Below, one piece after another: positions 1-9,919 of a stretch of 64,000 nt of DNA (the stretch's first letter is position 1; each line of letters opens with the position of its first letter). The stretch is from Cohnella sp. GbtcB17 (GTDB lineage Bacteria; Bacillota; Bacilli; Paenibacillales; Paenibacillaceae). The DNA lies in NCBI RefSeq assembly GCF_019091135.1, contig NZ_JAGXJW010000028.1, positions 1-64,000 on the forward strand. The letters are read 5' to 3'. Position numbers and translations under genes: made by a program. Below the pieces are notes generated by a model. The model saw only the letters and a program-made list of their open reading frames with translations. It ran no database searches and was not told the origin of the DNA.

Positions 1-48
1 ACCGACGGCAACCGCGGACCGCAAGCATCCAACGTCGTTAAGCTGTAA
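1..48 (+). CDS. Cold-shock protein, C-terminal fragment (cut by window start)
   Basis: The first 16 codons in frame 1 read TDGNRGPQASNVVKL followed by TAA. This closely matches the conserved C-terminus of CspB/CspC-type cold-shock proteins (...GNRGPQAANV...), small single-strand nucleic-acid binding proteins that act as RNA chaperones. Only the last beta-strand is present. A rho-independent terminator follows at 92-125, which supports a gene ending here. Which csp paralogue this is cannot be told from the fragment. Confidence 0.8.
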   Translation, partial: TDGNRGPQASNVVKL

Positions 49-91
49 GCACCGCCCGCGCGGCCGCTCATTATAGCACGACAGTCTATTG

Positions 92-125
92 AAGAGCCTC
101 CGGCTATGCCGAAGGTTCTTTTTTC
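92..125 (+). terminator. Rho-independent terminator of the cold-shock gene
   Basis: The sequence AAGAGCCTCCGGC - TAT - GCCGAAGGTTCTT forms a 13-bp stem with two non-Watson-Crick positions and is followed by TTTTT. It lies about 45 bases after the csp stop codon. Confidence 0.75.
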
Positions 126-146
126 ATGCATAGAAAGTAAAAAAAC

Positions 147-500
147 CGACAGGTGACGCTGTACAGCGCCTCCTCGGCTCGGAACACGCCGCACTCCCGA
201 CAGGTAACGCTGTACAGCGCCTCTTCGGCTTGGAACACACCACACGCCCGACAGGTAACGCTGCACAACGCCTCTTCGGCTCGGAATACACCGCACGCCC
301 GACAGGTAACGCTGTACAGCGCCTCTTCGGCTCGGAATACGTCGCACGCCTGACAGGTAACGCTGTGCAGCGCCTCTTCGGTTCGGAATACGCCGCACTC
401 CCGACATGTGACGCTGTGCAACGCCACTTTGGCTCGGAGCACGCCGCACGCCTGACAGGTGACCCTGTACAGCGCTCTTCGGCTCGGAACACGCCACACA
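147..500. repeat. 51-bp tandem array A, seven copies, each with a central palindrome
   Basis: Units begin at 147, 198, 249, 300, 351, 402 and 453, exactly 51 bases apart; the last is slightly shortened. Each unit starts with [C/T]GACAGGT[A/G]AC and carries the 12-base palindrome CGCTGTACAGCG or a one- to two-base variant of it. Because 51 is a multiple of three and the unit lacks stop codons, several frames stay open on both strands and give spurious 17-residue protein repeats. There are no unique spacers, so it is not a CRISPR array. It lies between the convergent csp and mnmA genes. A single partial unit recurs near 30904. Confidence 0.9.
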
Positions 501-558
501 ATTTTTCTTACTGTCTGCCGGAAAGGTCGGCGCAACTGCAGCTGCAACGTTAGCAATA

Positions 559-767
559 GAACGCAAGTCGGGCGGAGGGTGCGAGGATCGGACTCAGGGG
601 GCGCTATTTCGTAAAAAACAGCCTGATTGCGATCGATTTCGGACTGGGGGGACGTTATGAACCCCGATCATAGCTAAACAAAGCCAGCAATCCCGCATTA
701 ACGACCACTGAGTCCACCATCGGGCCGCAAAGCGCCATTGGAACAACGATAAGGGCTCCTCAGTCCG
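559..767. repeat. Dispersed intergenic element, copy 1 (core 589-767)
   Basis: This stretch aligns over its length with 31078-31279. Shared blocks in order are GAAYGCAAG, CGGACTCAG, CGCTATTTCGTA, AAAACAG, ATTGCGA, ATTTCGGAC, CAATCCCGCA, and AAGGGCTCCTCAGTCCGT at the end. Both cores are 179 bases by my count. GGACTCAG (590-597) can pair with CTGAGTCC (708-715). No ORF with a ribosome binding site was seen. The rest of 501-916 holds no recognisable gene, only this element and the mnmA terminator. Confidence 0.8.
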
Positions 768-841
768 TTTGCTATGCGCGGCAGTGCCAGCAAGAAGGCC
801 CCGAGCGATTTTTACGCATTTCGCAAAAATTCCGGCAAACC

Positions 842-888
842 AAAACCCCGGCTGCCTCGTCTATTTAGACAAGGCGCCGGGGTTTTTC
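842..888. terminator. Bidirectional terminator, 3' of mnmA
   Basis: AAAACCCCGGC and GCCGGGGTTTTT form a stem with an inner stem-loop (GCCTCGTCTA / TAGACAAGGC). The T-run on each side allows termination in both directions, mainly of mnmA transcribed on the minus strand. Confidence 0.8.
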
Positions 889-916
889 ATGACATGCCGC
901 GAGGCGTGTCGCCGTG

Positions 917-2293
<1,377 letters not shown>

Positions 2294-2349
2294 CTATCAA
2301 TATAAAAAGAGACGACTGCGCCGCTGTCTGCGTGGAACGAGGTGCCGAT

Positions 2350-2769
2350 TTGAAGATTTCGACGAAGGGTCGATACGGACTGACGATTATGATGGAACTG
2401 GCCTCCAAGTTCGGCGAGGGCCCGATCTCCCTGAAAAGCATCGCCGAGAAAAACGGTTTGTCCGAGCATTATTTGGAGCAGCTGATCGCACCGCTTCGCA
2501 ACGCGGGATTGGTGAAGAGCATTCGCGGCGCATACGGCGGCTATGTGCTCTCGAAGGATCCGGAAGGAATCACGGCGGGGGACATTATTCGCATCCTCGA
2601 AGGGCCGATCAGCCCGGTCGACTTCACCGAAGAGGATGATGCCGCCAAGCGCGACCTGTGGCTGCGCATCCGAGACAGCATCGCGAGCGTGCTGGATTCC
2701 ACGACGCTGTCGGATCTCATCAACTTCAAGGATGAGGGCAAGCCCGACAGCTACATGTTCTACATTTAG
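2350..2769 (+). CDS. cymR: Rrf2-family transcriptional regulator, CymR-like
   Basis: In Bacillus, CymR represses cysteine and sulfur-uptake genes, in complex with the cysteine synthase CysK. The 139-residue product begins MKISTKGRYGLTIMMELA and contains SLKSIAEKNGLSEHYLEQL followed by RNAGLVKSIRGAYGGYVL, the Rrf2 winged helix-turn-helix, all close to CymR. I chose the TTG at 2350, preceded by GAGGTG, because it gives the family N-terminus; an in-frame GTG at 2332 would add six residues. No Fe-S cysteines are present, which argues against IscR. The cysteine desulfurase gene follows directly, as in Bacillus (cymR-yrvO). Confidence 0.88.
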   Translation: MKISTKGRYGLTIMMELASKFGEGPISLKSIAEKNGLSEHYLEQLIAPLRNAGLVKSIRGAYGGYVLSKDPEGITAGDIIRILEGPISPVDFTEEDDAAKRDLWLRIRDSIASVLDSTTLSDLINFKDEGKPDSYMFYI

Positions 2770-2787
2770 ATGTAGCCGGTGATGGAT

Positions 2788-3951
2788 ATGGAACGCATTT
2801 ATATGGATTATGCCGCCACCGCGCCGATGCTGCCGGAGGCGCTCGCCGCTTACGTAGCGGCGGCCGGCGATGCCCCGGGCAACCCTTCGAGCCTGCACGC
2901 ATTCGGACGCGGCGCCCGCAGCCGCGTGACCGAGGCGCGGGATGCGCTGTCGCGCGCGATCGGCTGCCGGCCGGACGAACTGACGTTCACCGGCGGCGGC
3001 ACCGAGAGCGACAATGCCGCGCTGTTCGGCGCGGCCCGGGCGCAGCGTGCCAAGGACCCGCGCCGAACCGGCATCGTGACGACGGCCGTCGAGCATCACG
3101 CGGTGCTGCACGCCGCCGAGCGGCTCGCGGCCGAAGGCTTCGCGCTTACGGTGCTGCCGGTCGATCGCCTCGGGCGCGTTTCCGTACGGGACGCCGAAGC
3201 CGCGATCGACGATTCGACCGCGGTCGTCAGCGTTATGTACGGGAACAACGAGACCGGCACGCTGCAGCCGGTCGCCGAGATCGGCGAGCTGGCGCGCCGC
3301 CATGACGCCGTTATGCACGTCGATGCCGTTCAGGCGCTCGGCTACGTGTCCATCGACGTCGGCGCGCTGCCCGTCGACCTGCTCAGCCTGTCCGCCCACA
3401 AGATCGGCGGACCGCAGGGCGTCGGCGCGCTGTTCGTGCGCGCGGGCACGCCGTGGCAGCCGCTGCTATACGGCGGATCGCAAGAGCGCCGCAGGCGCGC
3501 AGGCACCGAGAACGTGGCGGGCATCGCCGCGTTCGGCGCCGCCGCTTCGCTCGTGTCTCATGCGGTCGAAGAGCGGCGCGAGCATGTCGCTTCCGTTCGC
3601 GACGCGCTGCTGTCGGGCCTGCTCGAGCGGCTCGGTCCTAATGCCCTGACCGTGAATGGCGATCCCGACCCGGCAGGGCGGCTGCCTCATATTTTGAATA
3701 TCGGCATCGAGGGCGTTTCTAATGAGACTTTGCTGATGAATTTAGATTTGCAGGGAATTGCCGCATCCGGCGGATCGGCATGTACGTCCGGTTCGCTGCA
3801 GCCGTCGCATGTGCTGACGGCGATGGGGCTTTCGCCTCATTTTTGCAAAAATTCGGTAAGATTTAGCTTCGGAATGGGCAATACTATCTCTCAAGCGGAC
3901 AAAACGGCAGAAATAATTGCAACCATTGTCGCCCGCTTGCGTAAGAGATAA
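2788..3951 (+). CDS. yrvO: Cysteine desulfurase (YrvO/IscS-like)
   Basis: This PLP enzyme takes sulfur from L-cysteine as an enzyme persulfide. It is a class V aminotransferase fold of 387 residues beginning MERIYMDYAATAPM. The PLP lysine is K205 in SAHKIGGPQG and the active-site cysteine is C332 in GGSACTSGS. In Bacillus the YrvO enzyme hands sulfur to MnmA, whose gene lies divergently here. Start alternatives are the in-frame GTG at 2779 and ATG at 2782; 2788 fits homologues and has GGTGAT upstream. The last third has noticeably lower GC than the first two thirds. Confidence 0.92.
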   Translation: MERIYMDYAATAPMLPEALAAYVAAAGDAPGNPSSLHAFGRGARSRVTEARDALSRAIGCRPDELTFTGGGTESDNAALFGAARAQRAKDPRRTGIVTTAVEHHAVLHAAERLAAEGFALTVLPVDRLGRVSVRDAEAAIDDSTAVVSVMYGNNETGTLQPVAEIGELARRHDAVMHVDAVQALGYVSIDVGALPVDLLSLSAHKIGGPQGVGALFVRAGTPWQPLLYGGSQERRRRAGTENVAGIAAFGAAASLVSHAVEERREHVASVRDALLSGLLERLGPNALTVNGDPDPAGRLPHILNIGIEGVSNETLLMNLDLQGIAASGGSACTSGSLQPSHVLTAMGLSPHFCKNSVRFSFGMGNTISQADKTAEIIATIVARLRKR

Positions 3952-3981
3952 CAGGCAGACGCCTATACACAAGAGGTCTAT

Positions 3982-4518
3982 ATGAATCGTAGCCTGCAGC
4001 AGATGATCGGATTGCCGGTACTGCTTCCCAGCGGCAAGCGCGTTGGCCGGGTGCTGGACATCGGCTTCGACGAGTTTTGGGAGGCCGAGTACGTCGTTCT
4101 GGACGGCGGGTTCGGATTCCGGCGCACGGTCCGCATCGCGAAGTGGACGGATGTTCTTACGACTGGCGAAGACGCCCTGGTCGTCAAGGATAAGGAAGCG
4201 ATTCGCAGCATGCCTCGCAAGAGCTTGCAGCGGACGTTTCATACGGGATTGATCCGAATGAGAGAGCTTCCCGTCTATACGTTGGAGGGCCACGAACTCG
4301 GCCGCATTTCCGATGTTTATTTTCGCAAGACCGCGGGTACACAAATAGCAGGCTATGAGTTGACGGACGGATTACTCGCGGACGTGTTCGAAGGACGACG
4401 GCGCATGTACCTGCCGGACGGCCCGAAGGACTTGACATTGGGCGAGGACGCGATCCTCGTACCCGTATCTTATGAGCGAATTATGGATAGAGACCCTAAC
4501 GCGGAAAGTGAATGGTGA
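3982..4518 (+). CDS. yrrD: PRC-barrel domain protein, YrrD-like
   Basis: The 178-residue protein contains two PRC-barrel-like halves. The first (about 1-80) includes GLPVLLPSGKRVGRVLDI and the second (about 90-165) includes LPVYTLEGHELGRISDVYF. PRC barrels are small beta-barrel domains often mediating protein or RNA contacts. Position downstream of the cysteine desulfurase and ahead of an AI-2E membrane protein matches YrrD in Bacillus. The ribosome binding site AGAGGT precedes the ATG. The molecular function is not established; no membrane segment or signal peptide is seen. Confidence 0.75.
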   Translation: MNRSLQQMIGLPVLLPSGKRVGRVLDIGFDEFWEAEYVVLDGGFGFRRTVRIAKWTDVLTTGEDALVVKDKEAIRSMPRKSLQRTFHTGLIRMRELPVYTLEGHELGRISDVYFRKTAGTQIAGYELTDGLLADVFEGRRRMYLPDGPKDLTLGEDAILVPVSYERIMDRDPNAESEW

Positions 4519-4524
4519 TAACCG

Positions 4525-4731
4525 ATGATGAGATGCCCGAACTGCAATTCCAAAGATATCGGCAAGATCGGATCGCATCAGTTTTACTGCTGGAGCTGCT
4601 TCATTGAATTGACGGTAAACGGGGACAAGATGTCCGTTTATCAGGTCGAGGAGGACGGCACGCTGAGCTCGCTCGACGATCTGTTCTTCGGCGAGCCGAT
4701 TCCCCCGCACATTCACGCAGGCGGCATGTGA
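4525..4731 (+). CDS. Small zinc-ribbon-like protein
   Basis: A 68-residue product starting MMRCPNCNSKDIGKIG, with two CxxC pairs (C4/C7 in CPNC and C22/C25 in CWSC) that probably bind one zinc ion. A short acidic C-terminal half ends in HIHAGGM. It begins six bases after the PRC-barrel stop codon, so the two are likely co-transcribed, and a terminator follows at 4773. No function is recognised. A nucleic-acid or protein contact role would be typical of such ribbons, but that is inference. Confidence 0.7.
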   Translation: MMRCPNCNSKDIGKIGSHQFYCWSCFIELTVNGDKMSVYQVEEDGTLSSLDDLFFGEPIPPHIHAGGM

Positions 4732-4772
4732 CGATTCATTCCGGGCGATCGGATTATCATCACCCCCCTGAC

Positions 4773-4812
4773 GGCCCCCCGCGCTCATTCGGAGCGCAGG
4801 GGGCTTTTTTGT
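4773..4812 (+). terminator. Rho-independent terminator
   Basis: GCCCCCCGCGCT - CATTCGG - AGCGCAGGGGGC is a near-perfect stem followed by TTTTTT. It ends the cymR-to-zinc-ribbon transcription unit. Confidence 0.85.
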
Positions 4813-4915
4813 GCGTCCGGATCGTCGGGTTCGTCCTTTAATACAGGTTTATGCAGGCACGGTTGTACATATACTGGAGGGTGGACCGGACAAGATCGGT
4901 CGGGGGGTGATCAAG

Positions 4916-5986
4916 ATGAACCGGCTGTCGCAAAGCCGTCTGCTGGCGGTGCTCGTCTATATCGTGCTGGCGCTGCTCGCGCTGTATCTGGCGACGCTCG
5001 TCAGGCCGATGCTGCTGTCGGTATGGCGATTCGTCAAAGCCGTGTCCGCGCCTTTTCTCATCGCGATGATCATCGCTTATGTGCTCAATCCGATCGTCGC
5101 CATGCTGCATCACCGGAGAATGCCGCGGACCGCAGCGGTGCTGCTGATCTATGCCGTCTTCGTCTGCAGCAGCGTCGTCGTGCTCGTGAACGTGACCCCG
5201 ATGTTCGCCGCGCAGGTACGCGAGTTGAACGAGCATATGCCGGAGCTGACGATGCGGGCGCAAAGCCTGGTGGACAACTTTAACAAAAACGACTCGCTGC
5301 CCGATACGGTGCGAAGCGGCATCAACCGGGCCGTCTTCGGGCTGGAAAAGCAAATCTCCGTGCGCATATCCGATTTTCTGAACAATATCGGAGCCGTCGT
5401 CAACGTCATTTTTCTGCTGATGATCGTTCCTTTTCTTGTTTTCTACATTTTGAAGGATATGGACGTCTTCGAACGGGCCGTGCTCAAGTATTTGCCGCGC
5501 GCCAGAAGGCAGGGCACGATCCGGCTGTTCAAAGAGATCGACATGGCGCTGGGCAGCTACATCCGGGGACAGTTCATCGTGTCGCTCTGCATCGGACTCG
5601 CCGCTTATATCGGCTATTTGATCATCGGCATGCCTTATCCGCTGCTCATGGCCGCCTTCGTCGCGCTGTTCGACATTATCCCGTACCTCGGACCGTTCCT
5701 CGGCGCGTTGCCGGCGCTCGTTATGGCGAGCACGATCTCGTGGAAAATGGCGCTGTTCGTCGTCATCGTCAATACGCTGTGCCAGACGCTCGAGAGCAAC
5801 GTCATCAGCCCGCAGGTCGTGGGCCGGTCGATGAAAATGCATCCGCTCACGATCATTTTCGTCCTGCTCATCGGCGGCGAGCTGGCCGGCGTCGTCGGGC
5901 TGCTGCTGGCGGTGCCCTTCTATGCGGCGCTGCGCGTCGTCGTCCAGCATCTGTTCGCGTATTACATCCGGCGAAAAACCGTTTGA
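4916..5986 (+). CDS. yrrI: AI-2E family transporter (YrrI-like)
   Basis: The 356-residue membrane protein has the AI-2E/UPF0118 pattern: hydrophobic helices near the N-terminus (about 10-30 and 35-60), a soluble region with amphipathic helices (about 90-150), and a C-terminal helix cluster. That cluster carries the family signature FDIIPYLGPFLGALPA and, later, VGRSMKMHPLTIIFVLLIGG. Such proteins are predicted permeases; only a few have tested substrates. The start at 4916 follows GGGGGGTGATC. The gene occupies the same place before alaS as yrrI in Bacillus. A second paralogue lies at 18648-19817. Confidence 0.85.
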   Translation: MNRLSQSRLLAVLVYIVLALLALYLATLVRPMLLSVWRFVKAVSAPFLIAMIIAYVLNPIVAMLHHRRMPRTAAVLLIYAVFVCSSVVVLVNVTPMFAAQVRELNEHMPELTMRAQSLVDNFNKNDSLPDTVRSGINRAVFGLEKQISVRISDFLNNIGAVVNVIFLLMIVPFLVFYILKDMDVFERAVLKYLPRARRQGTIRLFKEIDMALGSYIRGQFIVSLCIGLAAYIGYLIIGMPYPLLMAAFVALFDIIPYLGPFLGALPALVMASTISWKMALFVVIVNTLCQTLESNVISPQVVGRSMKMHPLTIIFVLLIGGELAGVVGLLLAVPFYAALRVVVQHLFAYYIRRKTV

Positions 5987-6012
5987 CACCGCCGAAAGCG
6001 CAACTCTATAAT
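5983..6012 (+). promoter_or_regulatory. Consensus SigA promoter of the alaS leader
   Basis: TTGACA and TATAAT are both perfect and separated by 18 bases. The -35 box overlaps the last codons of the upstream AI-2E gene. Confidence 0.85.
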
Positions 6013-6018
6013 GATAAC

Positions 6019-6358
6019 GTCGCATGCAAAAGCGCGAACGAATCATAGCTATCGAGCGTTGAAGAAGCAAGAGTACCCCGAGAGTCCGCAGTGCAGAGAG
6101 AAGACGCCTTGCCAGAATCGCCCCCGAGCCTCGCGGCTTCGCGGGCAAGCGATATCCGGCTTGGCTGCGAGCGTCTTCGTGCGAAGGGCGGGGGAAGCCG
6201 GCTTCCGAGCTTCGGACCGAATCCGACGGGCAGGCCCGTTACAGCCTGAATAAGGCGATTCCGCGCGATTCCCGGCTGCCGGCCGGCGTCCGGCGGAATA
6301 ACCAGGGTGGTACCGCGATCGATTCGTCCCTGAATTTCAGGGGCGTTTTTTATTTTTT
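6019..6358 (+). promoter_or_regulatory. T-box riboswitch leader of alaS
   Basis: The T-box core AGGGTGGTACCGCG lies at 6304-6317. It is followed by an intrinsic terminator (CGTCCCTGAATTTCAGGGGCG plus a T-run, 6326-6358), which can compete with an antiterminator containing the T-box. Upstream is a long structured region with GAAGACGC (6100s) pairing with GCGTCTTC (6170s). The leader should read uncharged tRNA-Ala and raise alaS expression in alanine limitation; the amino acid is inferred from the gene it controls. I could not assign the specifier codon with confidence. Confidence 0.9.
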
Positions 6359-6409
6359 TACCGGTAAAGAAGGCCGAACGGCCGCAACGACAAAGGGAGG
6401 AACCTCACT

Positions 6410-9055
6410 ATGCAACCGTTAAAAGCCGCCGAGATCCGCGACAGATGGCTTCGATTTTTCGCTTCCAAAGGACACCGCGTCGAGCCCAGCGCCTCGCTCG
6501 TTCCGCACAACGATCCGTCGCTGCTGTGGATCAACGCCGGTATGGCGCCGCTGAAGGCATACTTCGACGGCCGCGAAAAGCCGGAAAACCCGCGCATCGC
6601 GAACTCGCAAAAGTGCATCCGCACGAACGACATCGAGAACGTCGGCAAGACGCGCCGCCACCACACGTTTTTCGAAATGCTTGGCAACTTTTCGATCGGC
6701 GACTACTTCAAGGAAGAAGCGATCACCTGGGCTTGGGAATTTCTGACCGGCCCGGAATGGATCGGCTTCGCGCCTGAGCGCCTGTCCGTCACCGTGCATC
6801 CGGAGGACGAGGAAGCGTTCAAGTTCTGGAACGAAAAGATCGGCATTCCGGCCGAGCGTATCGTCAAGCTGACGGACAACTTCTGGGACATCGGCGAAGG
6901 CCCTTGCGGTCCTTGCACCGAGATCTTCTACGACCGCGGCGACGCCTACGGTGATCTGTCCGATCCAGAATGCTACCCGGGCGGTGAAAACGAGCGCTTC
7001 CTCGAGGTGTGGAACCTCGTCTTCTCGCAATTCAACCACAACAAGGATGGCAGCTACACGCCGCTGCCGAACAAGAACATCGATACCGGCGCCGGCCTCG
7101 AGCGCTTCGCTTCGATCGTCCAGGACGTCGACTCGAACTTCGATACCGACCTGTTCCAGCCGATTATCTCGCGGGCGGCCGCAATCGCCGGCGTAACTTA
7201 CAAGTCCAATGCGGACCACGACGTCGCTCTTAAGGTGATCGCGGACCATATCCGCACGGTCGCCTTCGCCGTAGGCGACGGCGTCATGCCGTCGAACGAA
7301 GGCCGCGGCTACATTATCCGCCGCTTGCTGCGGCGCGCGGTTCGCTACGGCAAGGTCATCGGCGTGGACCGTCCGTTCCTGTGGGAGCTCGTCCCGACGG
7401 TCGGCGAGATCATGGGCGGCTACTACTCGACCGTCGTCGAGAAGGCTGAATTCATCGAGCGCGTCATTCGCACCGAGGAGGAGCGTTTCCACGAGACGCT
7501 GAGCGAAGGCCTCTCCCTGCTGGCGGACCTATGCGCGAAGGCTGCGGCGGCCGGCCAGAAGACGATCGCCGGCGCGGACGCGTTCAAGCTGTACGACACG
7601 TACGGGTTCCCGTTCGACCTGACGGAGGACTATGCCGCCGAGCAAGGCATGACGGTCGACCGCGAAGGCTTCGACACGGCGATGGACGAACAGCGCCAGC
7701 GGGCGCGTGCGGCCCGTCAGGAGACGGAGAGCATGAAGGTGCAGGGCGGGCCGCTGGCCGACTACACCGTCAAGAGCGAGTTCGACGGCTATGGCGCGCT
7801 GACGCTCGGCGCGACCGTCGCGGCGATCGTGTCCGGCGACCGGTTCGTCGACGCGGCGGGCGCGGACGAGACGGTGTCGGTCATCCTTGACCGGACGCCG
7901 TTCTACGCCGAGAGCGGCGGACAGGTGAGCGACACCGGGATGCTGGTCGGCGAAGGCGGCCTGGTCGCGGCCGTCTCCGGCATGAGCAAGGCGCCGCACG
8001 GTCAGCCGCTGCATCAAGTGACCGTCACCTCGGGCACCCTGAAGGTCGGCGACAAGGTGACGGCGAGCGTCGACGCGGTCGATCGCGCCGACATCGTGCG
8101 CAACCATACGGCCACGCACTTGCTCCACAAGGCGCTCAAGCAGGTGTTGGGCGAGCACGTCAACCAAGCGGGCTCGCTCGTCGAGCCCGGCCGGCTTCGC
8201 TTCGACTTCTCGCACTTCGGCGCGATCACGGAAGCCGAGCTGGCGGACGTCGAGCGCAGGGTCAATGAGCAAATCTGGCTCGGCACCGACGTCGACATCA
8301 GCCTGAAGCCGATCGACGAAGCCAAGTCGCTCGGCGCGATGGCGCTGTTCGGCGAGAAATACGGCGACATCGTTCGCGTCGTGCGCGTCGGCGACTACAG
8401 CCTGGAGTTGTGCGGCGGCTGCCACGTATCGAATACCGCGCAGATCGGCTTGTTCCGCCTCGTGGCGGAGAGCGGCATCGGTTCCGGCGTCCGCCGGATC
8501 GAAGCCGTGACCGGCCGTCACGCTTACGCGTACATGGACGAGCAGATCGGCCTGCTGAAGGGCGCCGCCGCGCTGCTCAAGACGGGCGTGGCCGAGGTGC
8601 CGCGCCGCGTCGAGGCGCTGCAGGGCGAGCTGCGCCAGACGCAGCGCGAGGTGGAGTCGCTGCAAGGCCGGCTCGGCCGGCTGGAGGCCGCCGAGCTGCT
8701 CGGCAGCGCCAAGGAAGTGGGCGGCCTGACGCTGCTCGCCGCCCAAGTGAACGTCGGCGGCATGGACGCGCTGCGCGGCGTCGCCGACGAGCTGAAGGCG
8801 AAGCTGCCGGAGGCCGTACTGGTGCTGGGCGCGGTGCACGACGACAAGGTGAGCCTCGTCGTCTCCGTATCGCCGGCGCTCGTGAAGCGCGGCCTGCACG
8901 CCGGCAAGCTGATCAAGGAGCTGGCCGCGATCTGCGGCGGCGGCGGCGGCGGCAAGCCGGAGCTTGCGCAAGCCGGCGGCAAGGACCCGGCGAAGCTCGG
9001 CGAAGCGCTTCGCGCGGCCGAAGGCCTCGTGGCGGCGGCGGGAGCAGGCGCCTAA
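6410..9055 (+). CDS. alaS: Alanyl-tRNA synthetase
   Basis: AlaRS charges tRNA-Ala and edits mischarged Ser/Gly. The 881-residue length is typical. The class II catalytic domain starts [20 protein letters not shown] and contains the motif-2 region ([20 protein letters not shown]). The editing domain carries zinc ligands H566 and H570 (HTATHLLH) and C668/H672 (CGGCH). The C-terminal C-Ala/DHHA1-type region includes a glycine run, [16 protein letters not shown]. The ATG follows AAAGGGAGGAAC. Expression is under the T-box leader immediately upstream. Confidence 0.98.
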   Translation: MQPLKAAEIRDRWLRFFASKGHRVEPSASLVPHNDPSLLWINAGMAPLKAYFDGREKPENPRIANSQKCIRTNDIENVGKTRRHHTFFEMLGNFSIGDYFKEEAITWAWEFLTGPEWIGFAPERLSVTVHPEDEEAFKFWNEKIGIPAERIVKLTDNFWDIGEGPCGPCTEIFYDRGDAYGDLSDPECYPGGENERFLEVWNLVFSQFNHNKDGSYTPLPNKNIDTGAGLERFASIVQDVDSNFDTDLFQPIISRAAAIAGVTYKSNADHDVALKVIADHIRTVAFAVGDGVMPSNEGRGYIIRRLLRRAVRYGKVIGVDRPFLWELVPTVGEIMGGYYSTVVEKAEFIERVIRTEEERFHETLSEGLSLLADLCAKAAAAGQKTIAGADAFKLYDTYGFPFDLTEDYAAEQGMTVDREGFDTAMDEQRQRARAARQETESMKVQGGPLADYTVKSEFDGYGALTLGATVAAIVSGDRFVDAAGADETVSVILDRTPFYAESGGQVSDTGMLVGEGGLVAAVSGMSKAPHGQPLHQVTVTSGTLKVGDKVTASVDAVDRADIVRNHTATHLLHKALKQVLGEHVNQAGSLVEPGRLRFDFSHFGAITEAELADVERRVNEQIWLGTDVDISLKPIDEAKSLGAMALFGEKYGDIVRVVRVGDYSLELCGGCHVSNTAQIGLFRLVAESGIGSGVRRIEAVTGRHAYAYMDEQIGLLKGAAALLKTGVAEVPRRVEALQGELRQTQREVESLQGRLGRLEAAELLGSAKEVGGLTLLAAQVNVGGMDALRGVADELKAKLPEAVLVLGAVHDDKVSLVVSVSPALVKRGLHAGKLIKELAAICGGGGGGKPELAQAGGKDPAKLGEALRAAEGLVAAAGAGA

Positions 9056-9064
9056 AGGGAGCTC

Positions 9065-9099
9065 GATCGCTTCGGCGGCTGAACGGCGCCGAAGCGATC
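9065..9099 (+). terminator. Perfect 13-bp hairpin after alaS, without a T-run
   Basis: GATCGCTTCGGCG and CGCCGAAGCGATC are perfect inverted repeats separated by nine bases, just after the alaS stop codon. There is no T-run, so it may stabilise the mRNA end or act as a weak or factor-dependent terminator rather than a standard intrinsic one. Confidence 0.45.
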
Positions 9100-9209
9100 G
9101 CTCGCCGGAGCCGGACGCGCGTCCTTCGCTTCGGGCGGAGAGTGCGCTTCCATTTCCGATCCAGCTGAGAATATGATATGATGTTGGCATAAAGCGAGGT
9201 GCTGCGAAA

Positions 9210-9485
9210 ATGAGCTCGTCCGACAAAAATCAAATGGATAAGACGGTCAAATTCGACGTCATGCCCGATCCGGAGGAGATCTCCGCGAAGGATATCCTGC
9301 TGACGGTGCACGACGCGCTGGTGGAGAAGGAGTACCATCCCATCAATCAAATCGTAGGCTATCTGCTGTCCGGCGACCCGGCCTACATTCCGCGGCACAA
9401 CAACGCCAGAAGTCTGATCCGGAAGAAAGAACGCGACGAACTCATCGAAGAGATGGTCCGCTTTTATCTTCAGCAGCACCGCTGA
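9210..9485 (+). CDS. ireB: IreB/UPF0297 family regulatory protein
   Basis: A 91-residue protein with the family core DKTVKFDV, the central stretch [20 protein letters not shown] and a basic [17 protein letters not shown]-terminus. In Enterococcus, IreB is a small dimeric substrate of the PASTA kinase IreK that tunes cephalosporin resistance; in Bacillus the orthologue is YrzL. The gene order alaS-yrzL-yrrK-yrzB matches Bacillus. The stop codon overlaps the start region of ruvX, indicating translational coupling. Confidence 0.9.
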   Translation: MSSSDKNQMDKTVKFDVMPDPEEISAKDILLTVHDALVEKEYHPINQIVGYLLSGDPAYIPRHNNARSLIRKKERDELIEEMVRFYLQQHR

Positions 9486-9919
9486 TGGCGAGGATCATGG
9501 CGTTGGACTACGGAGACAGACGCACCGGCGTGGCCGTCAGTGACGCGTTCGGCTGGACGGCCCAGGGCGTCGAGGTCATCCAGCACAAGACCGAGGACGC
9601 TTGCCTTCGCAGAGTCGTCGAGCTGGCGGCGGAGCTCGAGGCCGAGGAGATCGTCCTCGGCCTTCCGAAGAACATGAACGGCTCCGTCGGCCCGAGAGGC
9701 GAACTGTGCATCGCCTTCGCGGCCAGGCTCGAGGAGACGCTGAAGCTCCCCGTCAAGCTGTGGGACGAGCGGCTCACGACCGTCGCCGCGGAGCGCGCGC
9801 TGCTCGAGGCCGACGTGAGCAGGGCGAAGCGCAAGCAGGTCATCGACAAGATGGCCGCGGCTATCTTGCTTCAGAGCTATTTGGATTCCAGATCGAGAGG
9901 GGCTAACCTGCATGGCTGA
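9485..9919 (+). CDS. ruvX: RuvX/YqgF family putative Holliday junction resolvase or pre-16S rRNA nuclease
   Basis: A 144-residue RNase H-fold protein beginning [20 protein letters not shown], with the catalytic Asp8 in ALDYG. It contains VLGLPKNMNGSVGPR (substrate loop with Glu in the preceding strand) and WDERLTT, the other conserved acidic segment. Family members were named for Holliday junction resolution, but the E. coli member YqgF acts in 16S rRNA 5'-end maturation. It overlaps ireB by one base and the following DUF1292 gene by eight, consistent with one operon. Confidence 0.92.
   Translation: MARIMALDYGDRRTGVAVSDAFGWTAQGVEVIQHKTEDACLRRVVELAAELEAEEIVLGLPKNMNGSVGPRGELCIAFAARLEETLKLPVKLWDERLTTVAAERALLEADVSRAKRKQVIDKMAAAILLQSYLDSRSRGANLHG

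Noticed and set aside
104..556. Minus-strand open frame with 17-residue CxxC repeats across array A
   Set aside because: Frames are open on both strands because the repeat is 51 bases and stop-free. The start has no ribosome binding site, and the last unit is shortened without frame preservation.
589..767. Insertion sequence or transposase remnant
   Set aside because: No transposase-like frame and no clear target-site duplication could be seen. The ends are only short imperfect inverted repeats, so it was kept as an undefined dispersed element.
7529..9226. Long open frame antisense to alaS
   Set aside because: It is a mirror of the GC-rich third positions of alaS, has an Arg/Leu/Gly/Ala-rich composition and lacks family motifs.
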